Source of the DNA: Flavobacterium frigidarium DSM 17623
GTDB lineage: Bacteria > Bacteroidota > Bacteroidia > Flavobacteriales > Flavobacteriaceae
Reading direction: 5' to 3'
Assembly (NCBI RefSeq): GCF_000425505.1
Contig: NZ_AUDO01000011.1
Location: 1 to 64,000 of the forward strand
DNA: 64,000 bases
The translations under genes were made by a program, and so were the position numbers. The notes under the pieces were generated by a model. It saw only the letters and a list, made by a program, of their open reading frames with translations. It made no database searches and was not told the DNA's origin. Every line of letters begins with the position of its first letter. The stretch's first letter is position 1. Of this stretch, positions 28,710-36,918 are shown in pieces.

Positions 28710-29660
28710 ATGAAAAAATATTTATTAGCCTATGCTTTTGTAAGTTTGTGTAGTACAATGGCTCAAAGTCAAGAGATTGCTCCCAATGAAAAACTATCAA
28801 ATATGGATCGCATTATCGCTCTAAGCGAGGCAAAAGTCCAAGGTGTAAAACCTGATAATGAGGCAAAGATCCTGTGGGCTGATGCCAAAAATTATAAAAA
28901 AACGGAAGTAGCATTTGTTTACCTACATGGATTTGGGGCAAGTAGCAGAGAGGGCGAGCCCGTAATGAGCCTGCTTGCCAAAAAATACCACGCCAATGTA
29001 TATTTATCGCGATTGAAGGAACACGGAATCGAGCGCGAAAATGGTTTTGAATACCTAACTCCCGAAAATTATATTGCCTCTGCAAGAGAGGCGGTAGCGA
29101 TAGGAAAACGACTAGGTAATAAAGTGGTAGTTGTAAGTACATCGACAGGCGGAACGTTGAGCTTGACGTTAGCTGCAGCAGATAAAGATATTGCAGCCTT
29201 AGTTTTATACTCGCCTTTTATTGATTTAATAAATCCTCAAATGACAGCTATATTAACAAAAGAAGGTAAAGAGGGCTTTGTGAAAATGAATGGTGGCGAA
29301 ATCCAAAAACAAAAACGAGCTGCTGATGAAGCAAAATATTGGAGCACCTCATATCATGTAAATGGGTATGTTTCTTTAATTAAAATGCTTAAAGATAACA
29401 TGACCAAAGAAACTTTTAAAAAGGTAGATTGTCCTGTCTTTGTAGGCTATTATTATAAAAATGAGAAAGAGCAAGATCAAGTGGTCTCTGTTCCTGCAAT
29501 ATTAAAAATGTATGAAGAATTAGGTACTGCGACAGATGAAAAAAAGAAATTTGCTTTTCCTGAATCTGGAAATCACGTTATAGCTTCAGATCTAAGATCA
29601 AAAGATTATAAATCAGTGTACAATGAAACGGTACAGTTTTTAGACGGTTTAAATTTATAG
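28710..29660 (+). CDS. Exported alpha/beta hydrolase (operon middle gene)
   Basis: A 316-residue protein with an N-terminal signal peptide (MKKYLLAYAFVSLCSTMAQ). The fold is visible in AFVYLHGFGASSREGEPVM (oxyanion loop) and LVLYSPFIDLINP, with the catalytic His in ESGNHVIASDL. The nucleophile elbow reads VVVVSTSTGGTLS, so the usual Gly-x-Ser-x-Gly is Ser-x-Ser-x-Gly. This may still position Ser correctly but is unusual. It lies between the receptor (47 bases) and the GDPD gene (3 bases), and is therefore probably co-translated with GDPD. The likely role is hydrolysis of an ester or lipid taken up or met at the cell surface. The substrate is not defined. Confidence 0.82.
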   Translation: MKKYLLAYAFVSLCSTMAQSQEIAPNEKLSNMDRIIALSEAKVQGVKPDNEAKILWADAKNYKKTEVAFVYLHGFGASSREGEPVMSLLAKKYHANVYLSRLKEHGIERENGFEYLTPENYIASAREAVAIGKRLGNKVVVVSTSTGGTLSLTLAAADKDIAALVLYSPFIDLINPQMTAILTKEGKEGFVKMNGGEIQKQKRAADEAKYWSTSYHVNGYVSLIKMLKDNMTKETFKKVDCPVFVGYYYKNEKEQDQVVSVPAILKMYEELGTATDEKKKFAFPESGNHVIASDLRSKDYKSVYNETVQFLDGLNL

Positions 29661-29663
29661 AAG

Positions 29664-30578
29664 ATGAAAAAAATCATTCTAATTGCTACAGCAGTTATTG
29701 CAACTAGTTGTAGTCAAAAAGTGGTAAATACTACTAATGCAGTTACTAAAAATAACGTCATGAAAACCTATGATTTTGAATTGCAAGGACATCGCGGAGC
29801 AAGAGGATTAGCACCAGAAAACACTATAGCCGCTTTTAAAAAAGCACTAGAGTTAAATGTAAATACGCTAGAACTTGATGTGGTTGTGACCAAAGATAAA
29901 CAACTCATCGTCTCTCACGAACCTTGGCTTAACGCTAAAATTACTCTTGATAAATCGGGAAAGCAAGTTGGTGAACAAGACGCGCTAGCCTATAATATTT
30001 ACCAGCATGACGTTGCTGATTTGCAAACCTATGATGTCGGAAGTTTGGGGAACACTTTATTTCCAGAGCAGAAAAAAGAGAAAATAAGCAAACCGCTGCT
30101 GTCTACTGTTTTTAAAATGGCTGAAAAGGCAAACCCTACTATTTTGTACAATATCGAAATCAAGAGTACGATTGAAGATGAAGAAAAAGGGTTTCAACCA
30201 AGTGTTGCCGAGTTTTCAGATTTATTAGTACGTGAAATTGAACAAAATGTACCGAAGGAGAGGGTAGTGATTCAAAGTTTTGATATACGAGTATTACAGT
30301 ACATTCATTCAAAGTATCCCGAATTTACACTGTCATACTTAACTTTCGAAAATAACTTTGAAAAAAACATTGAGCTTTTGGGATTTACGCCGACAATTTA
30401 TAGTCCGTATTATGTTTTGCTGAACGCAGATGAGGTGAAAACCATACATACTAAAAATGTAAAAGTGATTCCATGGACAGTGAATACTGCACCTGAAATG
30501 CAAGAATTATTAGAAATAGGAGTTGATGGGTTAATAAGTGATTATCCAAATCTGGCTTTGCCATTTAGAAAAAAATAA
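29664..30578 (+). CDS. Glycerophosphodiester phosphodiesterase lipoprotein
   Basis: Hydrolyses glycerophosphodiesters (deacylated phospholipids) to glycerol 3-phosphate and an alcohol. The GDPD TIM-barrel domain starts at ~residue 41 with ELQGHRGARGLAPENTIAA, the catalytic HRG...PENT signature. It continues with LELDVVVTKDKQLIVSHEP (metal-binding Glu/Asp and second catalytic His), and ends IPWTVNTAPEMQELLEIG and DGLISDYP. The signal peptide ends in a lipobox (ATSC, Cys 17), so the enzyme is anchored to a membrane facing outwards. It starts three bases after the hydrolase stop. Deacylation by the hydrolase followed by this step would be a logical sequence. Confidence 0.92.
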   Translation: MKKIILIATAVIATSCSQKVVNTTNAVTKNNVMKTYDFELQGHRGARGLAPENTIAAFKKALELNVNTLELDVVVTKDKQLIVSHEPWLNAKITLDKSGKQVGEQDALAYNIYQHDVADLQTYDVGSLGNTLFPEQKKEKISKPLLSTVFKMAEKANPTILYNIEIKSTIEDEEKGFQPSVAEFSDLLVREIEQNVPKERVVIQSFDIRVLQYIHSKYPEFTLSYLTFENNFEKNIELLGFTPTIYSPYYVLLNADEVKTIHTKNVKVIPWTVNTAPEMQELLEIGVDGLISDYPNLALPFRKK

Positions 30579-30597
30579 AATGTTGTTTAAATAAATA

Positions 30598-30636
30598 AAA
30601 GCGTCTCAAAATTAATTTTTGAGACGCTTTTTATCT
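30598..30636. terminator. Bidirectional terminator between GDPD and thioredoxin-like genes
   Basis: Perfect 14-bp stem AAAGCGTCTCAAAA (30598-30611) and TTTTGAGACGCTTT (30617-30630). It has an A-rich flank on the left and a T-run on the right. The two convergent genes end 20 and 23 bases away, so it can serve both. Confidence 0.9.
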
Positions 30637-30658
30637 TTTATCCTAATTTGAATGCCTT

Positions 30659-31216
30659 TTATTTCCATTTAATACCACAACCAATGCTTGGTTTTTGCTC
30701 TTCATTTAAGGTGCGATTGTATACTACGCTATCGATGGCGCCTCTTAGATCGCTACCACTTAATGGAATTCCGTTTCCGGGGCGACTATCATCAAGTTGG
30801 CCTCGGTAAACTAATTTGTCTTGGTTGTCAAATAAAAAGAAATCAGGAGTACAAGCGGCTTGGTAAGCTCTTGCTACATCTTGAGACTCATCATATAAAT
30901 AGGGGAATTCAAAATCATTTTCAAAGGCATATTCCGTCATTAAAGCTGGAGAATCTTGCGGAAAATTAACCACGTCATTACTGGATATTGCAATAATTCC
31001 CAATCCTTGTACACGATAATCATTGGCAATCATAATCACTTCTTCAATGACATGATGTACAAATGGACAATGATTACAAATAAATAAAACAAGTGTACCT
31101 TTTTCACCTTTTAAATCGGCAAAAGAGAACCATCCTGTTTCAGAGGTGCGGTCATTCAAGAAGAATTCAGGTGCTTTTGTTCCTAACGGAAGCATATTTG
31201 AGGTGGTTCTAGCCAT
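30659..31216 (-). CDS. Thioredoxin-fold (AhpC/TSA, redoxin) protein
   Basis: A 185-residue thioredoxin-like protein without a signal peptide. The domain starts at LGTKAPEFFLNDRTSE, and the active site is LFICNHCPFVHHVIEE (CxxC with an Asn-His insert followed by Pro). It continues GIIAISSNDVVNFPQDSP and ACTPDFFLFDNQDKLVYRG. This CNHCPF variety is common in a family of small cytosolic redoxins found in many bacteria; the partner is not known. The gene is divergent from csaA, with ~96 bases between the starts. Confidence 0.86.
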   Translation of the reverse strand: MARTTSNMLPLGTKAPEFFLNDRTSETGWFSFADLKGEKGTLVLFICNHCPFVHHVIEEVIMIANDYRVQGLGIIAISSNDVVNFPQDSPALMTEYAFENDFEFPYLYDESQDVARAYQAACTPDFFLFDNQDKLVYRGQLDDSRPGNGIPLSGSDLRGAIDSVVYNRTLNEEQKPSIGCGIKWK

Positions 31217-31312
31217 TGTACTGTATTTATATTTGAACCTTAAAGTTACTAAAAACAGATTGCTTTTAAGTTAAAATGATTATTTTTAGTTGTAATACAT
31301 AAAGAAGTCGAG

Positions 31313-31654
31313 ATGGAAAATAATTTGAGTTGGCAAGAATTCGAAAAAGTAGCAATGCGAGTAGGTACTATTTTAGCAGTAGATGATTTTCCAGAGGCTA
31401 GAAAACCAGCATACCAACTGACAATTGATTTTGGAGCTGATATAGGCATTCGAAAAACATCTGCTCAAATTACAAAACGTTACTTAAAATCAGATTTATT
31501 AAACCGTCAAATCGTAGCAGTTGTTAACTTTCCTAAAAAGCAAATAGGCAAGTTTATGAGTGAGTGTCTCATTCTGGGTGCCGTTGGAGACAACGGCGAT
31601 GTTGTTTTGCTAGCGCCAGATTTTAAAATAGAAAACGGATTGCGAATAGGGTAA
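31313..31654 (+). CDS. csaA: CsaA-type tRNA-binding domain protein
   Basis: A 113-residue protein consisting of a single OB-fold tRNA-binding domain. WQEFEKVAMRVGTILAVDDF, ARKPAYQLTIDFG, IRKTSAQITKRY and VAVVNFPKKQIGKFMSECLILG follow the CsaA pattern closely, and the length is typical. CsaA has been described as a chaperone and export-related protein in Bacillus and binds tRNA in vitro. The cellular role in Bacteroidota is not established. It has no operon partner. Confidence 0.9.
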   Translation: MENNLSWQEFEKVAMRVGTILAVDDFPEARKPAYQLTIDFGADIGIRKTSAQITKRYLKSDLLNRQIVAVVNFPKKQIGKFMSECLILGAVGDNGDVVLLAPDFKIENGLRIG

Positions 31655-31746
31655 GTTATTTTCTGGCTTTCGCCAAAGTGATTCAGATAGAATTAGTCGT
31701 TTGTAAGTAGCATATAAAGATATAAATTTAGTTGACTTTCGTAGCT

Positions 31747-32568
31747 CTATTCAATAGGTAGGCTTGCAATTTGTCCCCATTCGGTCCAGGAACCGTCATA
31801 TATGGCTTTTGGATTATTGTTGGCAACAATTTCATAAGCCATCAAGACAATACAAGCTGTAACGCCTGAACCACAACTAAAATATATTGGTTTGTTGTGT
31901 TGCGGTAATACTTTAACCAATTCTTCTTCAGTCAAAAAGTGACCGTCACGAAGCACATTGGGATATGGAATGTTACTTGATCCCGGAATATGACCACTAC
32001 GCAATCCTTCTCTTGGTTCTTCAGTTTCTCCAGTAAAGCGATCGTTAGAACACGCATCAATTAATATCGCTTCCTTCGTTTGGATGTTTTCTAGAACTTG
32101 TTCTTTAGTTCTAACGGTTTCGGGATTGAAATGAGCTTCAAAATTCCCGTGTGCATAGACTCTTTTTGCTGTAGGTTCTAATGGTAGATTCTCTTTTGCG
32201 TAAGCGGGAAGGCCGCCATCAAGAACCCACACATTTTCATGTCCCATGATGGTGAATAACCACCAAGCTCGCGGACTAGAATAAATTCCTAAGCTGTCAT
32301 AAATTACGATCTTACTATCGCTGTTTATTCCGAGTTTTTGTGCTGCTGCTGTAAATATGTGCGCAGTAGGAAGCGTATTTGGTAAAGGATTTGTTATATC
32401 ACTAAAGTCATTCTTAATGTCAAAATATCGAGCGTCTTTAATTTGAACATCTTGAAATTGTGAAGCTACCTTTGCCTGATTAACTTGCTGACTTGCATCA
32501 AGAATAATCAACGTTGGGTCTTGTAAATTATTAGCAAGCCATTTCACAGATACAATTGATGATTTCAT
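31747..32568 (-). CDS. sseA: Sulfurtransferase (3-mercaptopyruvate sulfurtransferase-like, two rhodanese domains)
   Basis: A 273-residue protein with two rhodanese domains. The N-terminal one (residues ~1-135) is catalytically inert, with the pocket reading IVIYDSLGIYSSPRAWW. The C-terminal one carries the active-site Cys in IYFSCGSGVTAC. The CGSGVT loop is the signature of 3-mercaptopyruvate sulfurtransferase rather than thiosulfate rhodanese (CRxGxT). It moves a sulfane sulfur from mercaptopyruvate to a thiophilic acceptor in the cytosol. The ATG follows the DoxX stop directly (TAAATG), implying co-translation. Confidence 0.88.
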   Translation of the reverse strand: MKSSIVSVKWLANNLQDPTLIILDASQQVNQAKVASQFQDVQIKDARYFDIKNDFSDITNPLPNTLPTAHIFTAAAQKLGINSDSKIVIYDSLGIYSSPRAWWLFTIMGHENVWVLDGGLPAYAKENLPLEPTAKRVYAHGNFEAHFNPETVRTKEQVLENIQTKEAILIDACSNDRFTGETEEPREGLRSGHIPGSSNIPYPNVLRDGHFLTEEELVKVLPQHNKPIYFSCGSGVTACIVLMAYEIVANNNPKAIYDGSWTEWGQIASLPIE

Positions 32569-32928
32569 TTAGAGGTTTTTAAAAACTTTTTTATCATAAA
32601 TATAGGAAATGATAACTAATATTATTGCTATCAAAGCAGTTAAGTGGCCGCCATCTTTAACATTAATGTGCGCACTAAAAGCTAGTACAAAATCAAAAAA
32701 GAAACCGGCATAAGCTAGTTCTTTTAAAAATGTGGATTTTTTAATCAAAATTGCCAAGACACCTAAAATTTTGGCGAAAGCTAGAGGGTAAATGATATAA
32801 GTAGGGTAGCCTAAACTTTTGAAGATTCCTTCGACCATGGTAGTATTAAAAAGGTACATTCCAGCAGACATGAGCATTAATAAACATAATAATATCGTAG
32901 CAGTCCAGTAAATAATTTTGTTTGTCAT
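32569..32928 (-). CDS. DoxX-like small membrane protein
   Basis: A 119-residue, four-helix integral membrane protein. Segments at ~8-28 (WTATILLCLLMLMSAGMYLF), ~44-62, ~69-86 and ~95-113 match DoxX-like (DUF6790/DoxX_2) proteins. The motif SLGYPTYIIYPLAFAKILG is typical. Its stop codon is contiguous with the sulfurtransferase start, so the two are translationally coupled. This fits the recurrent link of DoxX proteins with thiosulfate/sulfur handling, though small DoxX-like proteins also occur in unrelated settings. The promoter should lie in the gene-free stretch at 32929-33517. Confidence 0.85.
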   Translation of the reverse strand: MTNKIIYWTATILLCLLMLMSAGMYLFNTTMVEGIFKSLGYPTYIIYPLAFAKILGVLAILIKKSTFLKELAYAGFFFDFVLAFSAHINVKDGGHLTALIAIILVIISYIYDKKVFKNL

Positions 32929-33517
32929 AATAGTTTTTAGGTTTGATTCTAGTTTTAAATTTGTTTCTAATTGTTTTGCTACTTGATGAGGTTACAAACT
33001 TCTATTTTAATAGCTATAGGTTATGGTATTATTTGTAACGAAAAGAATTGTGATTTAGTTGTAATCTATATTATTTAGTGGAATTTATAGAGTTAGAAAA
33101 GTAATGATTGAAGCAAGTTACAATCTGCTGCTTACAATTGGTTTCAAATATCATTAAATAATGCTCAACTTCCATATACTGATTCAGTTTATAAATATAA
33201 CATGTCGTTTTATTCTTCAATTAAAAATATACCTATTATTAGAAAGAAAAGTAAACCAGCGCTATGTTGATAGTAGCAGGAGTTATGCTAAAGGTTCAAG
33301 TATTCAATTAATCTTTTCTTGAACACGATTCTGTAAAAACAATATATAAATAGCGATATGCAGGCAGCGGTGGTAATGCATAAAACCAGTTATTTCACTG
33401 CTACTATATAATCAAAATTCTCCTTGACGAAGTACATGTTGATTTAATAAATTGCTGATAAAAAAAATGCCTGAAAAACTGAGTTTTCAGGCATTCAAAA
33501 TAATGTGTGATTGTTAA
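32929..33517. other. Long gene-free stretch
   Basis: About 590 bases with no credible coding frame. It contains the MscS terminator at its right end (33466-33495). Near the DoxX start there is an inverted repeat GTTACAAA (32991-32998) with TTTGTAAC (33032-33039), 33 bases apart, that could be regulatory. Two further TTACAA motifs lie near 33120-33140. The rest is AT-rich with stop codons in all frames. It might hold a small RNA or degraded gene, but I cannot support either. Confidence 0.5.
33466..33495 (-). terminator. mscS terminator
   Basis: Stem AATGCCTGAAAA (33466-33477) and TTTTCAGGCATT (33484-33495) with a 6-nt loop. On the minus strand it runs into a T-tract. It lies 22 bases after the mscS stop. 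Confidence 0.88.
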
Positions 33518-34432
33518 TTATTTTTCAGCTTCAATAGGCTGAGGCTGATGTACTACCATTTGAGGGAAAGGGATTTCGATTCCTTCTTTGTCAAAAGCAG
33601 CTTTGAGACGTTTACGAAGTTCTCCGGTTACTTCCCATTGTTTACTTGGTAGTGTTTCGCCTAAAATTTTCATCATTATAGCTGAGTCAGCAAATTCATT
33701 TACTCTTAAGAATAAAGGTGGTGCGAGAATCACCGTTTGCCATTGTGGATCAGCAGCTAAATCGTTTCCAACTTTGTTAATGACCGTAATTACATGTTCT
33801 AAATTGGAATTATAACTTACACCCATATCTAAATTTATTCTAGAGAAATCCTTAGATAAGTTAGATACTTTTTTAATCTCTCCGTGAGGAATGTGGTGTA
33901 CAGTACCATCCATATCTCTAAGCGTTGTTTTGCGCAGGCTAATTTCCTGCACAGCACCACTAGCATTGTCAAAACTAACAACGTCTCCTATGCGATACTG
34001 ATTTTCAAGAATAATAAACAAACCGCTAATAACGTCACGTATTAAATATTGCCCACCAAATCCAAAGGCCAGACCAACAATACCGGCGGCAGCTAGAATA
34101 GGAGCAATCTCAATACCAAATTCCTGTAAAATCATTAAGGTAGCCATAATGATTAGTGCGATTTGAGCCGTTGTGGTAAAAATTTGAATTAATGTATTCT
34201 CTCTTTTTTCCTCTGCTTCAGGAGAACCAAAGTGATCAGGTCTTACAGCTATTTTAACTGCTCTAGCTATAAATTTAGCAAGTATTTTGTGAATTATAAA
34301 TGTTGCGATAGTAATAAAAATAATTTTTACGCCACTTGTAAGTAGCCACGGAACTATTAACTCGCTGTATTTTTCTAAGTTTTTTTCAAAAATTTCTTTC
34401 ATGTTTTTTTCGATTAAAATTTCAAATGTCAT
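33518..34432 (-). CDS. Small-conductance mechanosensitive channel (MscS family)
   Basis: A 304-residue inner-membrane channel releasing solutes on hypo-osmotic shock. Three hydrophobic helices are seen: ~25-50, ~80-100 and the Gly/Ala-rich pore helix (ILAAAGIVGLAFGFGGQYLIRDVISG). Then comes the MscS beta domain (FIILENQYRIGDVVSFDNASGAVQEI, TTLRDMDGTVHHIPHGEI) and the alpha/beta C-terminal domain. All features of the family are present. The in-frame ATG ten codons on (MKEIFEKN) at 34402 is a possible alternative start. Confidence 0.92.
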   Translation of the reverse strand: MTFEILIEKNMKEIFEKNLEKYSELIVPWLLTSGVKIIFITIATFIIHKILAKFIARAVKIAVRPDHFGSPEAEEKRENTLIQIFTTTAQIALIIMATLMILQEFGIEIAPILAAAGIVGLAFGFGGQYLIRDVISGLFIILENQYRIGDVVSFDNASGAVQEISLRKTTLRDMDGTVHHIPHGEIKKVSNLSKDFSRINLDMGVSYNSNLEHVITVINKVGNDLAADPQWQTVILAPPLFLRVNEFADSAIMMKILGETLPSKQWEVTGELRKRLKAAFDKEGIEIPFPQMVVHQPQPIEAEK

Positions 34433-34500
34433 TTAAACTAAAAAGCCCTAAAAACCGTTAGGTCTCTGGACTTTAAAATGCGTTTTAGTATCAATTAATT

Positions 34501-34884
34501 TTAGATATCATCAAAATCTATGTCGGTGAAGCTTGATACGCTTGGTATAGCTTCTTCCATCTCTACTTTTTCAAGTACGTATTCTTTTTTAAAATCCTTT
34601 TGGTGTCTTTCTGATATTACTTCTTCCCCTTTGTGATTTAAAACGTAAGAAGTCATGTCATTTAGTATTTCTGAAAATGAGGCGAAATCCTCCTTATATA
34701 AATATATTTTATGTTTTTTAAAGTGAAAAGAGCCATCCTCTTCAGTGAATTTTTTACTCTCAGTAATTGTGATGTAGTAATCATCAGCTTTTGTCGCTCT
34801 TACATCAAAAAAGTAGGTTCTTCTTCCTGCACGTAAAACCTTAGAAAAAATTTCTTCTTTTTCTAATATGTCATTTTCTCTCAT
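34501..34884 (-). CDS. DUF3276 / PUR-domain nucleic-acid-binding protein
   Basis: A 127-residue cytosolic protein. EIFSKVLRAGRRTYFFDVRATKADDYYITI and the DGSFHFKKHKIYLYKEDF segment form the PUR-alpha-like repeat of DUF3276, a family of Bacteroidota that binds single-stranded nucleic acid (Borrelia BpuR is a distant relative). The frame extends five codons upstream only to a TTG; the ATG at 34884 starts the conserved MRENDILEKEE, so it is chosen. The acidic tail (SFTDIDFDDI) is characteristic. It lies 71 bases behind the ABC exporter. The precise role is unknown. Confidence 0.85.
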   Translation of the reverse strand: MRENDILEKEEIFSKVLRAGRRTYFFDVRATKADDYYITITESKKFTEEDGSFHFKKHKIYLYKEDFASFSEILNDMTSYVLNHKGEEVISERHQKDFKKEYVLEKVEMEEAIPSVSSFTDIDFDDI

Positions 34885-34955
34885 AATCCGTTCTCTCAAT
34901 TAATGGTTGTTAAGTAGTAACCAAAAATCATAAAAATTAATGTATTATACAACAA

Positions 34956-36716
34956 TTAAGGCAATTCTTTTTCTGAAAGTTGCTTAAGATATAGGGAAGC
35001 ATAATAGCCCTCTTCATTTAGTAATTGATTATGAGCTCCTTGTTGGATAATTTTTCCATCCTCTAGAATAATAATTTTGTTTGCATTCTTTGCGGAAGAA
35101 ACACGGTGGCTTACAATTATCGTTGTTTTGTCTTTACAAATTTCGAATAAATTATTTAAAATAGTCTCTTCTGTTTCTGTATCTACTGCTGATAAGCAGT
35201 CATCAAATAGTAATATAGGAGGGTTTTTAATAATTGCTCTTGCGATAGATACACGTTGTTTTTGTCCTCCTGATAGGGTAATTCCACGTTCACCAAGTAC
35301 GGTGTCGTATTTTTTATTGAAACCCATGATATTATTGTGTACCACAGCGCTTTTCGCAGCATTCATTACTTCCTCATCTGTAGCGTCTTCTTTACCAAAT
35401 TTTATATTATTCTTTATCGAATCAGAAAATAAGAAAGCGTCTTGAGGAACGATACCAATGTTATTACGTAAATCATTTAAATTCAAGCTTTGTATGCTTT
35501 TGCCGTCGATATTGATTACGCCATCAGTTACATCGTAAAGTCTCGAAATTAAAGATAAGATACTTGATTTTCCAGAACCAGTTTTCCCTAATATGGCGAG
35601 AGTCTCTCCTTTTTGAACTGTAAATGAAATGTTTTTTAATGCGGTAATATTAGTATCTGCATAGGTAAAGCTTACGTCATTAAATGAGATTGCACCTTCA
35701 ATTATGGAGCGTTCTGTAGTGTTGTTCTGAATTTCAGGTTGGATTTTCAAGAACTCATTCAATCTTTTTTGAGAAGCCTCAGCCTCTTGAACCATGGATG
35801 ATACCCATCCCAACGAAGCTACTGGCCAAGTAAGCATGTTTACATATAAAATGAATTCGGCGATTGTACCAATGCTTTGAATGGTTCCATCGATATACAT
35901 TAATCCTCCAAAATAAATAACTACCAAGTTACTAATTCCAATAAGCGCCATCATTAATGGACCAAAAAGTGATTGCACTTTTGCTAGGTTCAAACTCTTA
36001 CTTTTACTTTCGTTAGCAAGATTAACCATATTGTTGCTATGTTGCTGCTCTAAGGAATAAGCTTTAATTACGCGCAAACCTGAGAATATCTCCTGCGAAA
36101 AACTAGAGACTTTAGAAAGGTATTGCTGAAAAATAGTACTTCGCTTATTGATTTCGGTGCTTAATTTAAAAATACCATAAGACAACAGTGGCAGGGGCAA
36201 CAACGTATAAGCAGTTAATCGCGGAGATACATTGTACATGTATATAATTACAATTGCAAAACGTATAATTGTATTAATACTATACATGACTGCAGGACCT
36301 ACATACATTCTAACCTTTGAGACGTCTTCACTAATGCGATTCATTAAATCTCCTGTTCGGCTTTGTTTGTAGAAGTTTTGACTTAAATTTTCATATTGTC
36401 TAAAAACTTCATTTTTTAAATCAAATTCGATATGACGAGACATCACAATAAGTGTTTGTCTCATTAAAAACGTTAGTAATCCAGCTACAATAGTAGTGGC
36501 CACAATTAATAGTACATTCGAAATTAACTCTTCTCTAATGACTGTAGAAGATACAGATGTGTCTTTTGAAAACTCCTCAATAACCTTAAAAGATTGGCTA
36601 ATCAATTTAGGAGTGAAAAGCATGAATATTTGAGCAATGATTGTAAATATAATTCCTAGTGAAAAGCTGTATTTATATTTTACAAAATATTTATTTAAAT
36701 AACTTAGTTCTTTCAT
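34956..36716 (-). CDS. ABC exporter, fused permease and ATPase
   Basis: A 586-residue half transporter that dimerises in the inner membrane. Residues ~1-310 hold six transmembrane helices (first at FSLGIIFTIIAQIFMLF). The nucleotide-binding domain (~340-586) has Walker A ILGKTGSGKSSILS, Q-loop VPQDAFLFSD, signature LSGGQKQRVSIARAI, Walker B PPILLFDDCLSAVD, and H-loop IIVSHRVSS. The Walker B reads DD where most exporters have DE. The catalytic glutamate is therefore an aspartate, which may slow hydrolysis. It resembles MsbA/MdlB-type exporters of lipids or drugs, with the substrate unknown. Confidence 0.92.
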   Translation of the reverse strand: MKELSYLNKYFVKYKYSFSLGIIFTIIAQIFMLFTPKLISQSFKVIEEFSKDTSVSSTVIREELISNVLLIVATTIVAGLLTFLMRQTLIVMSRHIEFDLKNEVFRQYENLSQNFYKQSRTGDLMNRISEDVSKVRMYVGPAVMYSINTIIRFAIVIIYMYNVSPRLTAYTLLPLPLLSYGIFKLSTEINKRSTIFQQYLSKVSSFSQEIFSGLRVIKAYSLEQQHSNNMVNLANESKSKSLNLAKVQSLFGPLMMALIGISNLVVIYFGGLMYIDGTIQSIGTIAEFILYVNMLTWPVASLGWVSSMVQEAEASQKRLNEFLKIQPEIQNNTTERSIIEGAISFNDVSFTYADTNITALKNISFTVQKGETLAILGKTGSGKSSILSLISRLYDVTDGVINIDGKSIQSLNLNDLRNNIGIVPQDAFLFSDSIKNNIKFGKEDATDEEVMNAAKSAVVHNNIMGFNKKYDTVLGERGITLSGGQKQRVSIARAIIKNPPILLFDDCLSAVDTETEETILNNLFEICKDKTTIIVSHRVSSAKNANKIIILEDGKIIQQGAHNQLLNEEGYYASLYLKQLSEKELP

Positions 36717-36860
36717 TTTTTTGTGAAATTCTCTATTGAAATTGATGTTTTATTGTGCAATCCTTTATGGAATTGCAATTTTTAATTTATTAAAAAAGCT
36801 ACTTTTCTTAGTGTAAATGCATTTTTATCATAAAAAAATGAAAGATATGCATATTTTGTG

Positions 36861-36868
36861 TAATTTTG
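36861..36868 (+). promoter_or_regulatory. -7 element of leucine dehydrogenase promoter
   Basis: TAATTTTG, about 50 bases ahead of the ATG at 36919, in the divergent gap with the ABC exporter gene. Confidence 0.45.
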
Positions 36869-36918
36869 ATTTGTCTTTTTGACAAATTCATAATAATATC
36901 ACTTTAAAATAAAGCTAT

